Counted from the first letter of the stretch, positions 51,235 through 62,420 are shown. The stretch: 64,000 nt of DNA from Virgibacillus subterraneus (GCF_900110695.1 NZ_FOEH01000001.1:372001-436000), one strand, 5' to 3'. Numbers and translations are program-made. Notes: generated by a model not told the origin, from the sequence alone.

Positions 51235-52164
51235 ATGCTTCGTTATATATTAAAGCGTGTTTTTTATATGGCAATTACATTGTTCATTATTGCCACCGTC
51301 TCGTTTTTTCTTATGAAAATGCTTCCAGGAAGTCCACTATCAGTTGAAAACAAACTAAGTGAAGCACAACAGACAATTGTATTAGAAAAATACGGATTGA
51401 ACGATCCCATTCCTGTTCAATACGTGAAATACATAGCTGGTCTTGTACAAGGTGACTTAGGTATTTCCTTCCAGTTTGACAATACCCCGGTAACGGATAT
51501 CATTATGGCTCGTATCGGTCCCTCCATGGTACTCGGTGCACAAGCCCTCGTATTTGGGACAGTCCTAGGTATATTGTTCGGGCTGGTGGCAGCCATTTCA
51601 CATAATGGTGTACTTGATTATACCTCAACCATTATTGCTGTATTGGGTACTTCTATTCCTTCCTTTATATTTGCAGGGTTACTACAATGGTATCTCGCCG
51701 TGAAGTTTGAGATGTTCCCTGTTGCATTATGGGGGACATATGAACATACCATATTGCCTACAATTGCATTATTAATCTTTCCGATGGCAATATCAGCTCG
51801 TTTTACAAGGACAGAAATGCTTGAAGTACTTGGCTCTGATTTTATTACTACAGCAAGAGCTAAAGGTGTAACTGAGTTTGGAATTATTTTTAAACATGGT
51901 TTAAGAAATGCTCTAATTCCACTGGTAACAGTAGTAGGTCCAATGGCCGTCGGTTTAATGACTGGAACCTTGGTTATTGAACAGATTTTTGCGGTTCCAG
52001 GAATAGGTGAACAGTTCGTTACATCTGTTATGGTAGTTGATTATCCAACCATTATGGGTCTAACACTATTCTTTGCGTTCTTATTTGTGGCAATAATTCT
52101 GGTGATCGACCTTCTATATGTACTAATCGATCCAAGAATCCGACTGACGGGAGGGGAAAGTTAA
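51235..52164 (+). CDS. oppB: Oligopeptide ABC transporter permease OppB
   Basis: A 309-residue permease with six membrane segments of the binding-protein-dependent transport family. The first helix MAITLFIIATVSFFLMKMLPG is the OppB/DppB signature, and the EAA loop is DFITTARAKGVTEFGIIFKHGLRNALIP (about 200-227). ATG 51235 follows aggaggtg; an in-frame ATG 27 codons earlier lacks one. The oppC ATG follows immediately after its stop codon, so the pair is translationally coupled. Confidence 0.95.
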   Translation: MLRYILKRVFYMAITLFIIATVSFFLMKMLPGSPLSVENKLSEAQQTIVLEKYGLNDPIPVQYVKYIAGLVQGDLGISFQFDNTPVTDIIMARIGPSMVLGAQALVFGTVLGILFGLVAAISHNGVLDYTSTIIAVLGTSIPSFIFAGLLQWYLAVKFEMFPVALWGTYEHTILPTIALLIFPMAISARFTRTEMLEVLGSDFITTARAKGVTEFGIIFKHGLRNALIPLVTVVGPMAVGLMTGTLVIEQIFAVPGIGEQFVTSVMVVDYPTIMGLTLFFAFLFVAIILVIDLLYVLIDPRIRLTGGES

Positions 52165-53322
52165 ATGACACAAGAAAACGAGCATAAAGACGTACCTAAA
52201 GAACTTTTAGTTCCCCTCGAACGGAAAGAAGATACAAGTGAAAAGATTTCTGGTCCCCCGAGATCATTTATGCAGGATGCAAGAAGAACCTTTATCAAAA
52301 ATAAATTTGCAGTTATTAGTATGATTCTGCTTGTTATTGTCGTTCTCTTGAGTATTATAGGACCATATTTCAACGAACATAAGATGGATGGTCAGGATCT
52401 ATCAAGGGCAAAAATGCCGCCACGTGTACCGGTTCTTGAAAACATATCCTGGCTAGGTTTAAATGGTACTTTAACAAGTGAATTCGATGGTGATACGGTT
52501 GAAGAAGCAACTAAAAACGCGGTTATGCGTTATGATAACAAAGAAGATTTTATTGATATAAGAGTACTGGCTGAAGGAGATGGCTCAAAGGACTCAGCCG
52601 AAGTAGAGGCTACTTATCATATTTATGAAGCGCAGGAAATGATGGATCAATACTATTGGTTAGGAACCGATACACTCGGACGTGACCAATGGACAAGAAT
52701 GTGGCTGGGGACAAGAGTTTCTCTTATTATTGCTTCAGTTGCTGCATTGATTGATCTGGTGATTGGTGTAGCCTATGGCGGTATCTCCGGATTCTACGGC
52801 GGAAGAATTGATAGTTTCATGCAACGTATAATTGAAATTCTCGTCGGTATTCCTAACCTTGTTGTTATACTGCTGATGATAATTGTACTGCAGCCAGGCA
52901 TAGTTTCTATTATCATAGCCCTAACGATAACCGGATGGATAGGTATGGCACGTATTGTAAGGGGTGAAATTCTGAAGTTGAAAAACGAAGAATTTGTGCT
53001 TGCCGCAAGGACACTGGGCCAATCAAGCGGAAAAACAATTACGAAACATTTGTTACCAAATGTTGCAGGGATAATTATTATTAATACAATGTTCACTATC
53101 CCGAATGCGATATTCTTCGAAGCATTTCTAAGCTTCATCGGGCTTGGCATTGTACCACCTGAAGCATCGCTTGGTGCATTAATTAATTCAGGTTTCGATG
53201 TCTTTAGACTTTATCCTTACATGGTATTTTATCCCGCAGTCTTGATTTCAGTAATCATGATTGCTTTCAACTTGATTGGTGACGGACTTCGCGATGCGTT
53301 TGATCCGAAAATGCATAAATAA
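52165..53322 (+). CDS. oppC: Oligopeptide ABC transporter permease OppC, long form
   Basis: A 385-residue permease: a long charged cytoplasmic head (1-47), first helix (48-68), then an extra-large external loop of about 100 residues before GTDTLGRDQWTR. Five further helices and the EAA loop EFVLAARTLGQSSGKTITKHLLPN follow. Many OppC proteins are about 300-310 residues; the added part is mostly residues 100-160 (EFDGDTVEEATKNAVMRYDN and on), which reads as a small folded domain outside the membrane. It pairs with OppB. Confidence 0.94.
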   Translation: MTQENEHKDVPKELLVPLERKEDTSEKISGPPRSFMQDARRTFIKNKFAVISMILLVIVVLLSIIGPYFNEHKMDGQDLSRAKMPPRVPVLENISWLGLNGTLTSEFDGDTVEEATKNAVMRYDNKEDFIDIRVLAEGDGSKDSAEVEATYHIYEAQEMMDQYYWLGTDTLGRDQWTRMWLGTRVSLIIASVAALIDLVIGVAYGGISGFYGGRIDSFMQRIIEILVGIPNLVVILLMIIVLQPGIVSIIIALTITGWIGMARIVRGEILKLKNEEFVLAARTLGQSSGKTITKHLLPNVAGIIIINTMFTIPNAIFFEAFLSFIGLGIVPPEASLGALINSGFDVFRLYPYMVFYPAVLISVIMIAFNLIGDGLRDAFDPKMHK

Positions 53323-53340
53323 AAAGGTAGGTGTCTTTGA

Positions 53341-54393
53341 ATGAGTAAATTATTGGAAGTGAAAGATCTGAGCGTATCATTTAACACCTACAGCGGTGAA
53401 GTTCAAGCTGTTCGAGGTGTGAGCTTTGATGTAGAAAAAGGAGAAACCCTGGCTATTGTTGGTGAATCGGGTTCTGGGAAATCTGTAACAACAAAAGCTC
53501 TTATGCAACTACTTCCAAAGCCACAAGGGCAAATAAAATCAGGAGAGATTTTATTTGAAGGAAATGATATTGCTAACTATTCAAATAAGCAAATGCAAAA
53601 AATTCGCGGAAAAGATATGTCCATGGTATTCCAGGACCCTATGACCTCCCTGAACCCAACAATGAAAGTAGGGAACCAAATTATGGAGGGTCTGATCAAA
53701 CACCGGAATATGGCTCGCGGAGAAGCAAAGAAAAAAGCGATTGACCTATTGGAGCAAGTTGGAATTCCACACCCTGTTTTAAGGTTAAATCAATACCCGC
53801 ACCAATTCTCAGGCGGAATGCGTCAACGTGCAGTGGTAGCGATTGCACTTGCCTGTAATCCAAAAGTACTTATTGCAGATGAACCAACTACAGCACTTGA
53901 CGTTACAATCCAAGCGCAAATTCTCGATCTCATGAAGGACATTCAACGAGAAACAGACAGTGCGATTGTATTTATCACGCATGATCTGGGTGTTGTTGCA
54001 AATGTTGCGGATCGGGTTGCGGTTATGTATGCCGGGAAAATTGTTGAAATTGGGAAAGTGGATGAGATATTCTATAATCCAAAACATCCGTATACTTGGG
54101 GTCTTCTGGGCTCAATGCCAACCCTTGATAGTGAAGAGGAAGAATTATTTACTATTCCAGGAAGCCCTCCAGATATGTTGAATCCACCTAAAGGGGATGC
54201 ATTTGCCCCAAGAAATGAATTCGCATTGGAGATAGATACGAAGATGGAACCGCCTATGTTCAAGGTATCTGACACACATTATGCCGCGTCATGGCTATTG
54301 CATAAGGATGCACCAAAAATGGAACCACCTGCTTCCGTCAAACGTAGAATGCAAGGATTTGCTTCGACAGACGATAAGGATGGTGAAAAGTAA
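53341..54393 (+). CDS. oppD: Oligopeptide ABC transporter ATPase OppD
   Basis: A 350-residue ATP-binding subunit with Walker A GESGSGKS (about 38-45), signature FSGGMRQR (about 157), Walker [13 protein letters not shown], and the C-terminal oligopeptide/dipeptide extension ([17 protein letters not shown]). The usual Cys-rich iron-sulfur motif found at the C-terminus of many OppD proteins (CPFAPRC-like) is reduced to GDAFAPRN, so the cluster ligands look lost here. It energises uptake with OppF. The aaaaggtagg site lies upstream; its stop overlaps the oppF ATG by one base. Confidence 0.94.
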   Translation: MSKLLEVKDLSVSFNTYSGEVQAVRGVSFDVEKGETLAIVGESGSGKSVTTKALMQLLPKPQGQIKSGEILFEGNDIANYSNKQMQKIRGKDMSMVFQDPMTSLNPTMKVGNQIMEGLIKHRNMARGEAKKKAIDLLEQVGIPHPVLRLNQYPHQFSGGMRQRAVVAIALACNPKVLIADEPTTALDVTIQAQILDLMKDIQRETDSAIVFITHDLGVVANVADRVAVMYAGKIVEIGKVDEIFYNPKHPYTWGLLGSMPTLDSEEEELFTIPGSPPDMLNPPKGDAFAPRNEFALEIDTKMEPPMFKVSDTHYAASWLLHKDAPKMEPPASVKRRMQGFASTDDKDGEK

Positions 54394-55328
54394 TGGAAAA
54401 CGAAAAACTCCTAGAAGTAAAAAACTTACAGAAATTCTTTAAAGCAGGGCGTAAGAACACCATCAAAGCGGTGAATGGAATTTCATTTGATATTTATAAA
54501 GGTGAAACATTCGGTCTGGTTGGCGAATCTGGTTGTGGCAAATCAACAACTGGCCGGACAATCATCCGTTTATATGAGGCCACTGGTGGTGAAGTTAAAT
54601 ATAAAAATGAAAGTGTTCACGGGAAGAAATCCAAAGAGGATATGCTGAAATTTAACCGGAAAATGCAGATGATTTTCCAGGATCCATCATCTTCTTTAAA
54701 CCCAAGAATGACTGTTATGGATATCATTGCAGAAGGTATCGACATTCATAATTTGGCAAAAAATGAAACAGAGCGTAAAAACCGTGTCGAATCATTGCTG
54801 GAGACAGTCGGACTGAATAAAGAGCATGCAACTCGTTTTCCACATGAATTCAGTGGCGGTCAAAGGCAGCGTATTGGTATTGCGCGAGCCTTAGCAGTTG
54901 AGCCGGAATTCATTATAGCTGATGAACCTATTTCAGCACTTGACGTGTCTATTCAGGCACAGGTTGTGAATCTGCTTAAAAAATTACAGCGTGAACATAA
55001 CCTTACTTTTCTATTTATCGCACACGACCTTTCAATGGTTAAATATATCAGTGATCGAACAGGTGTTATGTATTATGGCAATATGGTGGAACTGGCTGAC
55101 AGTGATGAGTTGTACAGGAATCCACTTCATCCATATACAAGATCACTCTTATCAGCGATTCCATTACCAGATCCAGAATATGAACGAGGCCGGAAAAGAT
55201 TCGCATATGATCCTGCTGATTATGAAACTGATGAAGAACCAGAATTTCGGGAAGTTAAACCTGACCACTGGGTACGCTGTACTGAAAAAGAATTTGAGCA
55301 GTATCAGGAGCAATTGAATAATAAATAA
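54393..55328 (+). CDS. oppF: Oligopeptide ABC transporter ATPase OppF
   Basis: A 311-residue ATP-binding subunit with Walker [10 protein letters not shown], the Q-loop [16 protein letters not shown], signature [15 protein letters not shown], Walker [17 protein letters not shown] and switch histidine IAHDLS. The C-terminal extension is the oligopeptide type but short, with a single cysteine ([13 protein letters not shown]). It overlaps the oppD stop codon (TAATG) and ends the operon before a strong terminator. Confidence 0.94.
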   Translation: MENEKLLEVKNLQKFFKAGRKNTIKAVNGISFDIYKGETFGLVGESGCGKSTTGRTIIRLYEATGGEVKYKNESVHGKKSKEDMLKFNRKMQMIFQDPSSSLNPRMTVMDIIAEGIDIHNLAKNETERKNRVESLLETVGLNKEHATRFPHEFSGGQRQRIGIARALAVEPEFIIADEPISALDVSIQAQVVNLLKKLQREHNLTFLFIAHDLSMVKYISDRTGVMYYGNMVELADSDELYRNPLHPYTRSLLSAIPLPDPEYERGRKRFAYDPADYETDEEPEFREVKPDHWVRCTEKEFEQYQEQLNNK

Positions 55329-55336
55329 GTAAGTTA

Positions 55337-55366
55337 AAACCCCTGCTGGATAAACAGCAGGGGTTT
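55337..55366 (+). terminator. Terminator of opp operon
   Basis: Perfect 12-bp arms aaacccctgctg (55337-55348) and cagcaggggttt (55355-55366). A degraded relative (ccgctgcttaaaacagcagggttttatt) stands near 55590-55620. Confidence 0.85.
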
Positions 55367-55622
55367 AGTCTTGAGTAGAATGCTGCTTTCAATATACATA
55401 AAATCTAGGTAATAGTTCAACAGCATTTTAAACGTAATAATATAATCTTATTCAAAAAACCCCAACAGCCCCTCTTAGTTAAATAAGAAAGAAGTTTAGT
55501 ATTAATTGAATTTTATCTGCTCAATAGTTTAGGAGAACTAGATTCAAGCTATTTTCTTCCTTTTAGGGGAATCAGGATCCACATATAAACGAACCGCTGC
55601 TTAAAACAGCAGGGTTTTATTA

Positions 55623-55707
55623 GAAGTTAAGAAAGTATAAATTTCTTACTGCATAAGTGCAGCTAAGGGACTCGCCATTAAGGTTTCGCGAATGCCGAGT
55701 TTTCTAA
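55623..55707. repeat. Dispersed hairpin repeat, family A
   Basis: Arms aagttaagaaagtataaa and tttcttactg, tail cataagtgcagctaaggg, and distal block cgcgaatgccgagttttctaa. It lies in the 597-nt gap between oppF and the LysM-3D gene, which otherwise shows AT-rich sequence, a decayed terminator copy near 55600 and no gene. Confidence 0.75.
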
Positions 55708-55925
55708 TGAACTGATTACAATAGAGTCTATCATACTATCAAAACAAGCTGTTTTCATATAAATATGTAATATAAATAGCAATTTGAAATAAATCTATTA
55801 TAATTGTAATAAATCTTCTTTAGTTTGGTAATCCTTGTAATAGACTCTTAAAAGTCTTGTAACTGCATTGTCCTACTAACCTGTGATACTATGGGCAATG
55901 TCAGAAATTAAAGGAGGGACTACCT

Positions 55926-56699
55926 ATGAAGAAAATAGTAGCATCAATCGCTACAGGTTTCATTATTGCTGGCGCAACATTAACCACTGCTTCTGCAGCA
56001 GAATACAAAGTTGAAAAAGGAGATAACCTTTGGGATATCGCAGAGGAATATAATACTACTGTAGACGAATTGGTTGAAACTAACGAATTAAAAACAACAG
56101 TTATACAGCCAAAGCAGAAACTATTTATAAATGAGACATATATGGTAGAGCAAGGTGATACATTAATTGGAATTGGTAAAGAGTATGATGTATCTGTGCA
56201 AGATCTGAAAAAATGGAATAAACTAGAATCAGATCTAATTGTAATTGGACAAGAACTTGAAATTAAAGGTGTTAACGTGGCGCAGGAAGATTCGGCTCCA
56301 GCAACAGCTTCAACAGAAAGTTCATCAAATGGATCTTCGAATAATGAAAGTTCATCTAATGCTTCACAATCTAGTAAACAAGAAAAGTCATCACAAGATA
56401 AACCAGAAGGTAAAACAATTTCAGTAAGTGCAACTGCATACACTGCTAATTGCGACGGATGTTCTGGGGTTACTTCAACTGGAGTTGACTTAAATGCAAA
56501 CCCAAATGCTAAAGTAATTGCAGTTGATCCTAATGTGATTCCACTTGGATCAGAGGTGTATGTTGAAGGTTACGGTTATGCAACTGCTGCTGATATCGGT
56601 GGTGCAATTAAAGGTCATAAAATTGACGTTTATGTAAAAACAAAAGACAAAGCATATAACTGGGGCGTTCGTTCAGTTGATGTAACAATAGTTGAATAG
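55926..56699 (+). CDS. LysM-3D domain cell-wall protein (YocH-like)
   Basis: A 257-residue secreted protein. A signal peptide (1-24) is followed by two LysM peptidoglycan-binding repeats (KVEKGDNLWDIAEEYNTTVD; MVEQGDTLIGIGKEYDVSVQ). A Ser/Asn/Gln linker of about 45 residues leads to a C-terminal 3D domain (VIAVDPNVIPLGSEVYVEGY, ATAADIGGAIKGHKIDVYV) with the three conserved aspartates in VDP, AADIGG and KIDVYV. It resembles YocH, a putative lytic transglycosylase/muralytic protein. A perfect aaaggaggg site precedes it. Confidence 0.93.
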   Translation: MKKIVASIATGFIIAGATLTTASAAEYKVEKGDNLWDIAEEYNTTVDELVETNELKTTVIQPKQKLFINETYMVEQGDTLIGIGKEYDVSVQDLKKWNKLESDLIVIGQELEIKGVNVAQEDSAPATASTESSSNGSSNNESSSNASQSSKQEKSSQDKPEGKTISVSATAYTANCDGCSGVTSTGVDLNANPNAKVIAVDPNVIPLGSEVYVEGYGYATAADIGGAIKGHKIDVYVKTKDKAYNWGVRSVDVTIVE

Positions 56700-56712
56700 T
56701 AACTAGCTTATA

Positions 56713-56750
56713 AAGGAAAGCATCTTTTAGTAGATGTTTTCCTTTTTTAT
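56713..56750 (+). terminator. Terminator after LysM-3D gene
   Basis: The stem aaggaaagcatct (56713-56725) with agatgttttcctt (56732-56744), one G-U pair, is followed by ttttat. Confidence 0.8.
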
Positions 56751-56764
56751 TTTGCAATTAAACA

Positions 56765-56896
56765 TTAATTAACAATAAGCTTATTTTCATTCTGTTCATC
56801 CACGACATTGTTTGTATCATCAGTAGATTGGGTATAACCAACTATACCGAAACTTAATATTAAAACCATAAATAGTACAATTAATAGTTTCCTCAT
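56765..56896 (-). CDS. 43-residue peptide with signal-anchor helix
   Basis: A reverse-strand frame from ATG 56896 with gaggt 7 nt upstream. The sequence MRKLLIVLFMVLILSFGIVG is followed by YTQSTDDTNNVVDEQNENK and a short end. The basic head, hydrophobic core and acidic-polar tail look like a small exported or membrane-anchored peptide. No family is known. It is convergent with the LysM-3D gene. Medium confidence because the frame is short. Confidence 0.5.
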   Translation of the reverse strand: MRKLLIVLFMVLILSFGIVGYTQSTDDTNNVVDEQNENKLIVN

Positions 56897-57026
56897 ACTT
56901 CATACCTCACTTTGTTAATCTATTTAATATTATAGTAAAATAATGATATAAGTACCATAGAAATATGTGACAATAGAATAGGTAAATGTTACAAATTTGA
57001 AATATAATAAGAAAGTAGGGAGGCAT

Positions 57027-57431
57027 ATGTTAAAAGAAAGAAGTACCGGTGATGTATTAATTTTAATTTCAACGATACTATATATAATTTCCTTGTTTTT
57101 ACCATGGGTGAATCTTGCATTTACTGATAGCGCAAGTGGATTCGCTCATCGTGGTTATATCGTTCTTATATTGTTTTTTTATCCAGTTTTTACTGTGTTT
57201 GCTAAAAAGTCACCAGGTTTATTAGGAATTTCAGGATCATTAGCTGCAGCAGTATTCCTGCTTTATTACATCATAAAAGTTTCACAGCATTATATGGGGG
57301 CATCGGTCAGTGAAGCTGGAACAGGTCTTTATATAGCATTGTTATCATCGTTGGTTTTAGTCACAGGTGTTATTCTGAAATTAAAAGATGAGAAGCAGAA
57401 GCCGTATGAATCAAGTGGAATTGTTAAATAA
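57027..57431 (+). CDS. Four-helix membrane protein of unknown function
   Basis: A 134-residue protein with four hydrophobic segments and short loops (ILISTILYIISLFLPWVNL; GYIVLILFFYPVFTVFAKK; then two more to residue 120) and a charged C-terminus. No family was recognised. ATG 57027 has gtagggagg upstream, whereas the earlier in-frame ATG at 56997 has no such site. It precedes the kbl gene by 65 nt, but a new promoter probably lies between. Confidence 0.7.
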   Translation: MLKERSTGDVLILISTILYIISLFLPWVNLAFTDSASGFAHRGYIVLILFFYPVFTVFAKKSPGLLGISGSLAAAVFLLYYIIKVSQHYMGASVSEAGTGLYIALLSSLVLVTGVILKLKDEKQKPYESSGIVK

Positions 57432-57496
57432 TACGTGCGATGTGTTAAAATATATTTATTGATTATTGTTTACATACTTTAAGGAGGAAGTAACGT

Positions 57497-58687
57497 ATGA
57501 CAAGTAAAGTATTACATTCATTCTTGGAAGAAAATATAATGGACTTAAAAGAGCGTGGTCTTTATAACGAAATTGATCCTGTACAAGGGGCGAATGGACC
57601 AACGATTAATATTAATGGAAAAGAGCTTATAAATCTTTCGTCAAATAATTACCTCGGTCTTGCAACCGATGAACGTTTAAAGGAAGTGGCAAAAAATGCA
57701 GTTGACTCGCATGGTGTAGGTGCAGGGGCTGTTCGTACGATTAATGGCACATTGGATCTGCACATCAAACTTGAGGAGAAGCTAGCAGAATTTAAAGGGA
57801 CAGAAGCTGTTATTTCTTATCAATCAGGTTTTAACTGTAACATGGCTGCTATTTCAGCAGTAATGGATAAGAATGATGCAATCCTTTCAGATGAATTAAA
57901 CCATGCATCAATTATCGACGGATGTCGTTTATCTAAGGCAAAAATAATTCGTGTGAATCACTCCGATATGGAAGATTTAAGAAATAAGGCAAAAGAAGCA
58001 GTTGAGTCTGGTCAATATAACAAAGTAATGGTTATAACAGATGGTGTATTCTCAATGGATGGAGATGTTGCCAAAATACCAGAGATTGTTGAAATAGCCG
58101 AAGAGTTTGATTTAATTACGTATGTTGACGATGCACATGGTTCAGGTGTGTTAGGCAAAGGTGCTGGAACAGTTAAGCATTTTGGCTTACAGGACAAAGT
58201 TGATTTTCAGATGGGAACGTTATCCAAAGCAATTGGTGTAATAGGCGGTTATGTAGCAGGAAAAGCTGAATTAATCGACTGGTTAAAAGTACGTTCACGA
58301 CCGTTTTTATTTTCGACAGCCGTTTCACCAGCAGATGCGGCAGCAAGCACAAAGGCAGTGGACCTATTAATTGAATCTACGGAACTAAATGAGAAGCTTT
58401 GGCAGAATAGTGATTACTTAAAAGAAGGCTTAAAGAATTTAGGATTTGATATTGGTAATAGCGAGACACCAATTACGCCTTGTGTCATCGGTGATGAGAA
58501 TGACACCCAGAAGTTCAGTAAGCGATTGAATGAAGAAGGTGTCTATGCTAAATCGATTGTTTTCCCTACAGTTCCAAGAGGGGCAGGGCGAGTCCGTAAC
58601 ATGCCAACTGCAGCACATACAAAAGAAATGCTAGATAAAGCAATAGAAATTTATAAAAAGGTAGGAAAAGAAATGGGTCTCATCTAA
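57497..58687 (+). CDS. kbl: Glycine C-acetyltransferase (2-amino-3-ketobutyrate CoA ligase)
   Basis: A 396-residue pyridoxal-phosphate enzyme of the alpha-oxoamine synthase family, splitting 2-amino-3-oxobutanoate with CoA into glycine and acetyl-CoA. Visible are [16 protein letters not shown] near residue 45, [15 protein letters not shown], the cofactor aspartate in [11 protein letters not shown], and the PLP lysine in [12 protein letters not shown] (near 243). Its start has aaggagga upstream. It is followed 46 nt later by the threonine dehydrogenase gene, so the pair completes threonine breakdown. Related enzymes (KAPA synthase) are excluded mainly by context. Confidence 0.94.
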   Translation: MTSKVLHSFLEENIMDLKERGLYNEIDPVQGANGPTININGKELINLSSNNYLGLATDERLKEVAKNAVDSHGVGAGAVRTINGTLDLHIKLEEKLAEFKGTEAVISYQSGFNCNMAAISAVMDKNDAILSDELNHASIIDGCRLSKAKIIRVNHSDMEDLRNKAKEAVESGQYNKVMVITDGVFSMDGDVAKIPEIVEIAEEFDLITYVDDAHGSGVLGKGAGTVKHFGLQDKVDFQMGTLSKAIGVIGGYVAGKAELIDWLKVRSRPFLFSTAVSPADAAASTKAVDLLIESTELNEKLWQNSDYLKEGLKNLGFDIGNSETPITPCVIGDENDTQKFSKRLNEEGVYAKSIVFPTVPRGAGRVRNMPTAAHTKEMLDKAIEIYKKVGKEMGLI

Positions 58688-58733
58688 TTTAGGATGAGAT
58701 CTTTATCTGAAGGATTTGTTGGGGGTAATTAAT

Positions 58734-59666
58734 ATGAAAAAGATACTAGTTACAGGTGCATCTGGTCAAATTGGCTCAGAGCTTGTAACAAAATTACGAG
58801 AAAACTACGGTGCATCAAATGTAATTGGATCTGATATTCGAAAGAGAGAAGATGAAGAAGGTCCATTTGAAATAATAGATGTTACCAATGCAGAAAGTTT
58901 ATTTGAAACAGCAAAAAAGCATAATGTAGACACGATTATGCATTTGGCAGCCTTATTATCAGCTAAAGCGGAGTCAATTCCACAAACTGCTTGGAATCTA
59001 AATATGGGTGGACTGATGAACGCTCTTGAAGTTGCTCGAGAACTCGATTTACAATTCTTCACTCCGAGTTCTATTGGTGCATTTGGACCAATGACTCCAA
59101 AATTGAGGACACCACAGGATACAATAATGCGGCCTACTACAATGTATGGAGTTAATAAAGTTGCCGGGGAGTTACTTTGTGACTATTATTATCACCGCTT
59201 TGGCGTTGATACACGTGGAGTTCGCTATCCTGGTCTCATTTCATATATGACCCCTCCCGGTGGTGGAACAACTGATTACGCAGTAGAAATATACTATGAA
59301 GCAATCAAGAATAAGAAATACACATCGTATATAGCTGAAAATACATATATGGACATGATGTACATGCCAGATGCATTAAATGCGATAATACAGCTTATGG
59401 AGGCAGATTCTGAAAAACTTATACACCGTAATGCATTTAATATTTCCTCAATATCGGCAGCACCAGAGGATTTTGCAAGAGAAATCCAAAAGCACATTCC
59501 TGAGTTTGAATTGAATTATGATGTTGATCCTGTCCGTCAGAAAATAGCTGAGAGCTGGCCAGACAGTATTGATTCCTCAAACGCAGCGGAAGAATGGGGA
59601 TTTAAAGCAGATTATGATATTGCCAGGATGACTAAGGACATGATTGAAAAGATTAGTATAAAGTAA
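58734..59666 (+). CDS. tdh: L-threonine 3-dehydrogenase, short-chain (epimerase-like) type
   Basis: A 310-residue NAD-dependent SDR-type dehydrogenase that oxidises L-threonine to 2-amino-3-oxobutanoate. The Rossmann fingerprint is [12 protein letters not shown] (6-17). Catalytic residues fit TPSSIGAFG (Ser) and YGVNKVAGE (Tyr-x-x-x-Lys, near 139-143). The NAD-dependent SDR type lacks zinc, unlike the medium-chain Tdh of Escherichia coli. ATG 58734 follows ttgggggtaa; an upstream TTG is unlikely. It partners with Kbl upstream. A 21-bp tandem array follows. Confidence 0.92.
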   Translation: MKKILVTGASGQIGSELVTKLRENYGASNVIGSDIRKREDEEGPFEIIDVTNAESLFETAKKHNVDTIMHLAALLSAKAESIPQTAWNLNMGGLMNALEVARELDLQFFTPSSIGAFGPMTPKLRTPQDTIMRPTTMYGVNKVAGELLCDYYYHRFGVDTRGVRYPGLISYMTPPGGGTTDYAVEIYYEAIKNKKYTSYIAENTYMDMMYMPDALNAIIQLMEADSEKLIHRNAFNISSISAAPEDFAREIQKHIPEFELNYDVDPVRQKIAESWPDSIDSSNAAEEWGFKADYDIARMTKDMIEKISIK

Positions 59667-59680
59667 TATGTACTAACTCG

Positions 59681-59827
59681 AAACTCGAGCGACAAGCAGC
59701 GCAACTCAAGCGATAAGCAGCCCAACTCGAGCGACAAGCGGCGCAACTCGAGCGACAAGCAGCGCAACTCGAGCCACAAGCGGCGCAACTCGAGCAACAA
59801 GTCGCCCAACTCGAGCGACAGCCAATC
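59681..59827. repeat. Tandem array, exact 21-bp unit (caactcgagcgacaagc)
   Basis: Seven units; caactc starts at 59702, 59723, 59744, 59765, 59786 and 59807, each exactly 21 bp apart, with a first partial unit from 59681. The period is a multiple of three, so the reverse strand has an 86-codon frame with a repeated heptad (LSLELRR-like). It has no start signal and is not called a gene. The array lies between convergent genes, next to a terminator. Confidence 0.95.
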
Positions 59828-59846
59828 CGAAACGAGCAGCAAAAAA

Positions 59847-59883
59847 AGAGACTTGATTTGAATAAAACTCAAATCAAGTCTCT
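59847..59883. terminator. Bidirectional terminator
   Basis: Perfect 15-bp arms agagacttgatttga (59847-59861) and tcaaatcaagtctct (59869-59883) have A and T tracts on either side. Confidence 0.88.
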
Positions 59884-59890
59884 TCTTTAA

Positions 59891-61549
<1,659 letters not shown>

Positions 61550-61741
61550 TTACGGGATTTGAGCCATTTCGTCAACGTAAACGTTTAAAAAACTTCTAAT
61601 GACATAAGAAATCACCAAAAATTTTGAGAGATTTTGGATTATTTTAAAATTATTTACTTTTATACTATCTGTAACTTAAAAAAGACTATATTTTTTACTG
61701 AATGTATGTAACAATATATTAACGATATATAAAACGTTAAC

Positions 61742-61767
61742 AAGTTACCATCATAGATTGGTAACTT
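61742..61767 (+). promoter_or_regulatory. Palindrome in the leader of the papain-like gene
   Basis: A perfect 9-bp inverted repeat, aagttacca (61742-61750) and tggtaactt (61759-61767), ends 4 nt before the ggagggg ribosome site of the gene at 61784. It could be a repressor site or an mRNA hairpin affecting translation. Confidence 0.5.
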
Positions 61768-61783
61768 AACGGAGGGGAATTAA

Positions 61784-62419
61784 ATGGGGGAAAACAGGAT
61801 TTATTTTCTCTTTACAGACACTGGGACATACTTATCCCGGCTAATTAACTATTGCACAAAGCAGCCTTTAAATCATGTCTCTCTTGCATTTGAGCCAGAC
61901 TTACAGGAAGTTTACAGTTTTGGTCGAAAAAAACCGCGAAATCCTTTTATCGGAGGATTTGTGAAGGAAGATATTCGCAGTGATTTTTTAAAAAATTCAG
62001 CATGTGCTGTGTATTCATACGGGCTATCTGAAACCGATACGAATAAAATTAAAGAGAAAATTGAAGAAATCGAACTGCGTAAAAGTAACTACAAATACAA
62101 TTTCCTCGGCTTGATTGGGGTATTGCTGCAGGTTGAGATAAATCGGGAAGACGCATTATTTTGTTCTCAATTTGTTGCTACGGTTCTTCAGGATGTTGAA
62201 TCACTGGAATTTAAAAAACCAACCTGTTTTACAACACCAGCAGATATTCGCAATCATGAGGGGCTGGAATTAGTTTATCAAGGAATACTAGGTAACTATC
62301 AAGAAAGCCAAAGGGACTTGATAACACAACGAAGGCTGGTAAAAGGTGAGGCACAATTAACAAAGCAATCATTTATTTTCTTACTATCTAAAAAAGTAAA
62401 ACGATTAGTCATCAAATGA
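61784..62419 (+). CDS. Permuted papain-like (YiiX/NlpC-type) hydrolase
   Basis: A 211-residue protein with the circularly permuted papain fold. The histidine comes first (LNHVSLAFE, His31) and the cysteine nucleophile comes later (ALFCSQFVATVL, Cys127), the order seen in YiiX and LRAT-like enzymes. There is no signal peptide or membrane helix. Family members are putative amidases or thioesterases acting on lipids or peptides; the substrate is unknown. The ribosome site ggagggg is preceded by a palindrome. Confidence 0.83.
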   Translation: MGENRIYFLFTDTGTYLSRLINYCTKQPLNHVSLAFEPDLQEVYSFGRKKPRNPFIGGFVKEDIRSDFLKNSACAVYSYGLSETDTNKIKEKIEEIELRKSNYKYNFLGLIGVLLQVEINREDALFCSQFVATVLQDVESLEFKKPTCFTTPADIRNHEGLELVYQGILGNYQESQRDLITQRRLVKGEAQLTKQSFIFLLSKKVKRLVIK

Positions 62420-62420
62420 G

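Noticed and set aside
55800-55925. WalR-type tandem TGTAA box before the LysM-3D gene
   Set aside because: Several tgtaat/tgtaac motifs are present, but none has the required 5-nt spacing between two hexamers.
59612-59872. 86-codon reverse reading frame with LSLELRR heptads
   Set aside because: Produced by the 21-bp array plus the terminator; it starts in the terminator and has no ribosome site.
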